14,509 bases of DNA from Fibrobacterota bacterium. Lineage in GTDB: Bacteria; Fibrobacterota; Chitinivibrionia; Chitinivibrionales; Chitinispirillaceae. Below are positions 14,505 to 14,509 of the stretch, piece after piece; position 1 is the first letter of the stretch, and every line of letters begins with the position of its first letter. The notes under the pieces are model-generated. The model saw only the letters and a program-made list of their open reading frames with translations. It did no database searches and had not been told where the DNA came from. Both the position numbers and the translations under genes were made by a program. Location of the stretch: the NCBI GenBank assembly GCA_023412475.1, contig JAEYNR010000090.1:1-14509 (forward strand), given 5' to 3'.

Positions 14505-14509
14505 ATGAA
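14505..14509 (+). CDS. Start of a further gene, cut by the window end
   Basis: An ATG at 14505 is preceded by AAGGTGA (14494-14500) at a four-base spacing, a good ribosome binding site, with a TATAAT about 35 bp upstream. Only the first codon and two more bases are visible, so nothing can be said about the product. Confidence 0.5.

Overview
The window looks like chromosome from a free-living, moderately AT-rich Gram-negative-type bacterium. The large secreted protein carries a carbohydrate-binding-like region, a beta-propeller, a 'SGGE'-type Ig-like module and a C-terminal module resembling Bacteroidota/Fibrobacterota sorting tails. This points tentatively to the FCB group, perhaps a Fibrobacterota/Chitinispirillum-like lineage. 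No rRNA or other decisive marker is present, so this placement is inference.

Layout. Positions 1-1186 have no convincing gene. They hold a perfect 13-bp hairpin (317-352), seven tandem copies of a 43-bp unit (501-797) whose 7-bp arms alternate in orientation every 21-22 bp, and a hairpin-rich stretch (about 857-1015). Two housekeeping genes follow as a tight pair: purM (1187-2221, purine synthesis) and cysS (2226-3704, cysteinyl-tRNA synthetase), 4 bp apart. After a 435-bp spacer with a candidate promoter comes a two-gene secondary-metabolism unit. The first gene is a 1534-residue NRPS-type protein (4140-8744). The second is an Sfp-type phosphopantetheinyl transferase (8713-9423) that overlaps it by 32 bp. 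A large secreted protein converges on them (9525-11801, minus strand). A long gene-poor stretch (11802-13388) leads to a PspF-like sigma-54 activator whose Fis-type helix-turn-helix lies in another frame (13389-14376). The window ends at the first codon of a further gene.

Main discovery. The NRPS protein has an N-terminal condensation domain and an adenylation domain split between core motifs A5 and A6 by about 540 residues. The insert is a complete PLP-dependent group II decarboxylase resembling PanP-type aspartate 1-decarboxylases, with PLP-stacking His, PLP-binding Asp and Schiff-base Lys all present. A hand-derived specificity code for the host adenylation domain, I-D-A-I-F-S-I-A-D-K, is close to the code I recall for beta-alanine (V-D-W-V-I-S-L-A-D-K). 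Both halves therefore point to one idea: the enzyme makes beta-alanine from aspartate and activates it as the adenylate in one polypeptide. There is no carrier (PCP) domain, the condensation domain has HQIIIDQ instead of HHxxxDG, and a PPTase is co-encoded. The unit therefore probably needs a carrier protein encoded elsewhere, or transfers beta-alanine in an unusual way. The domain reading is strong; the substrate and product are inference.
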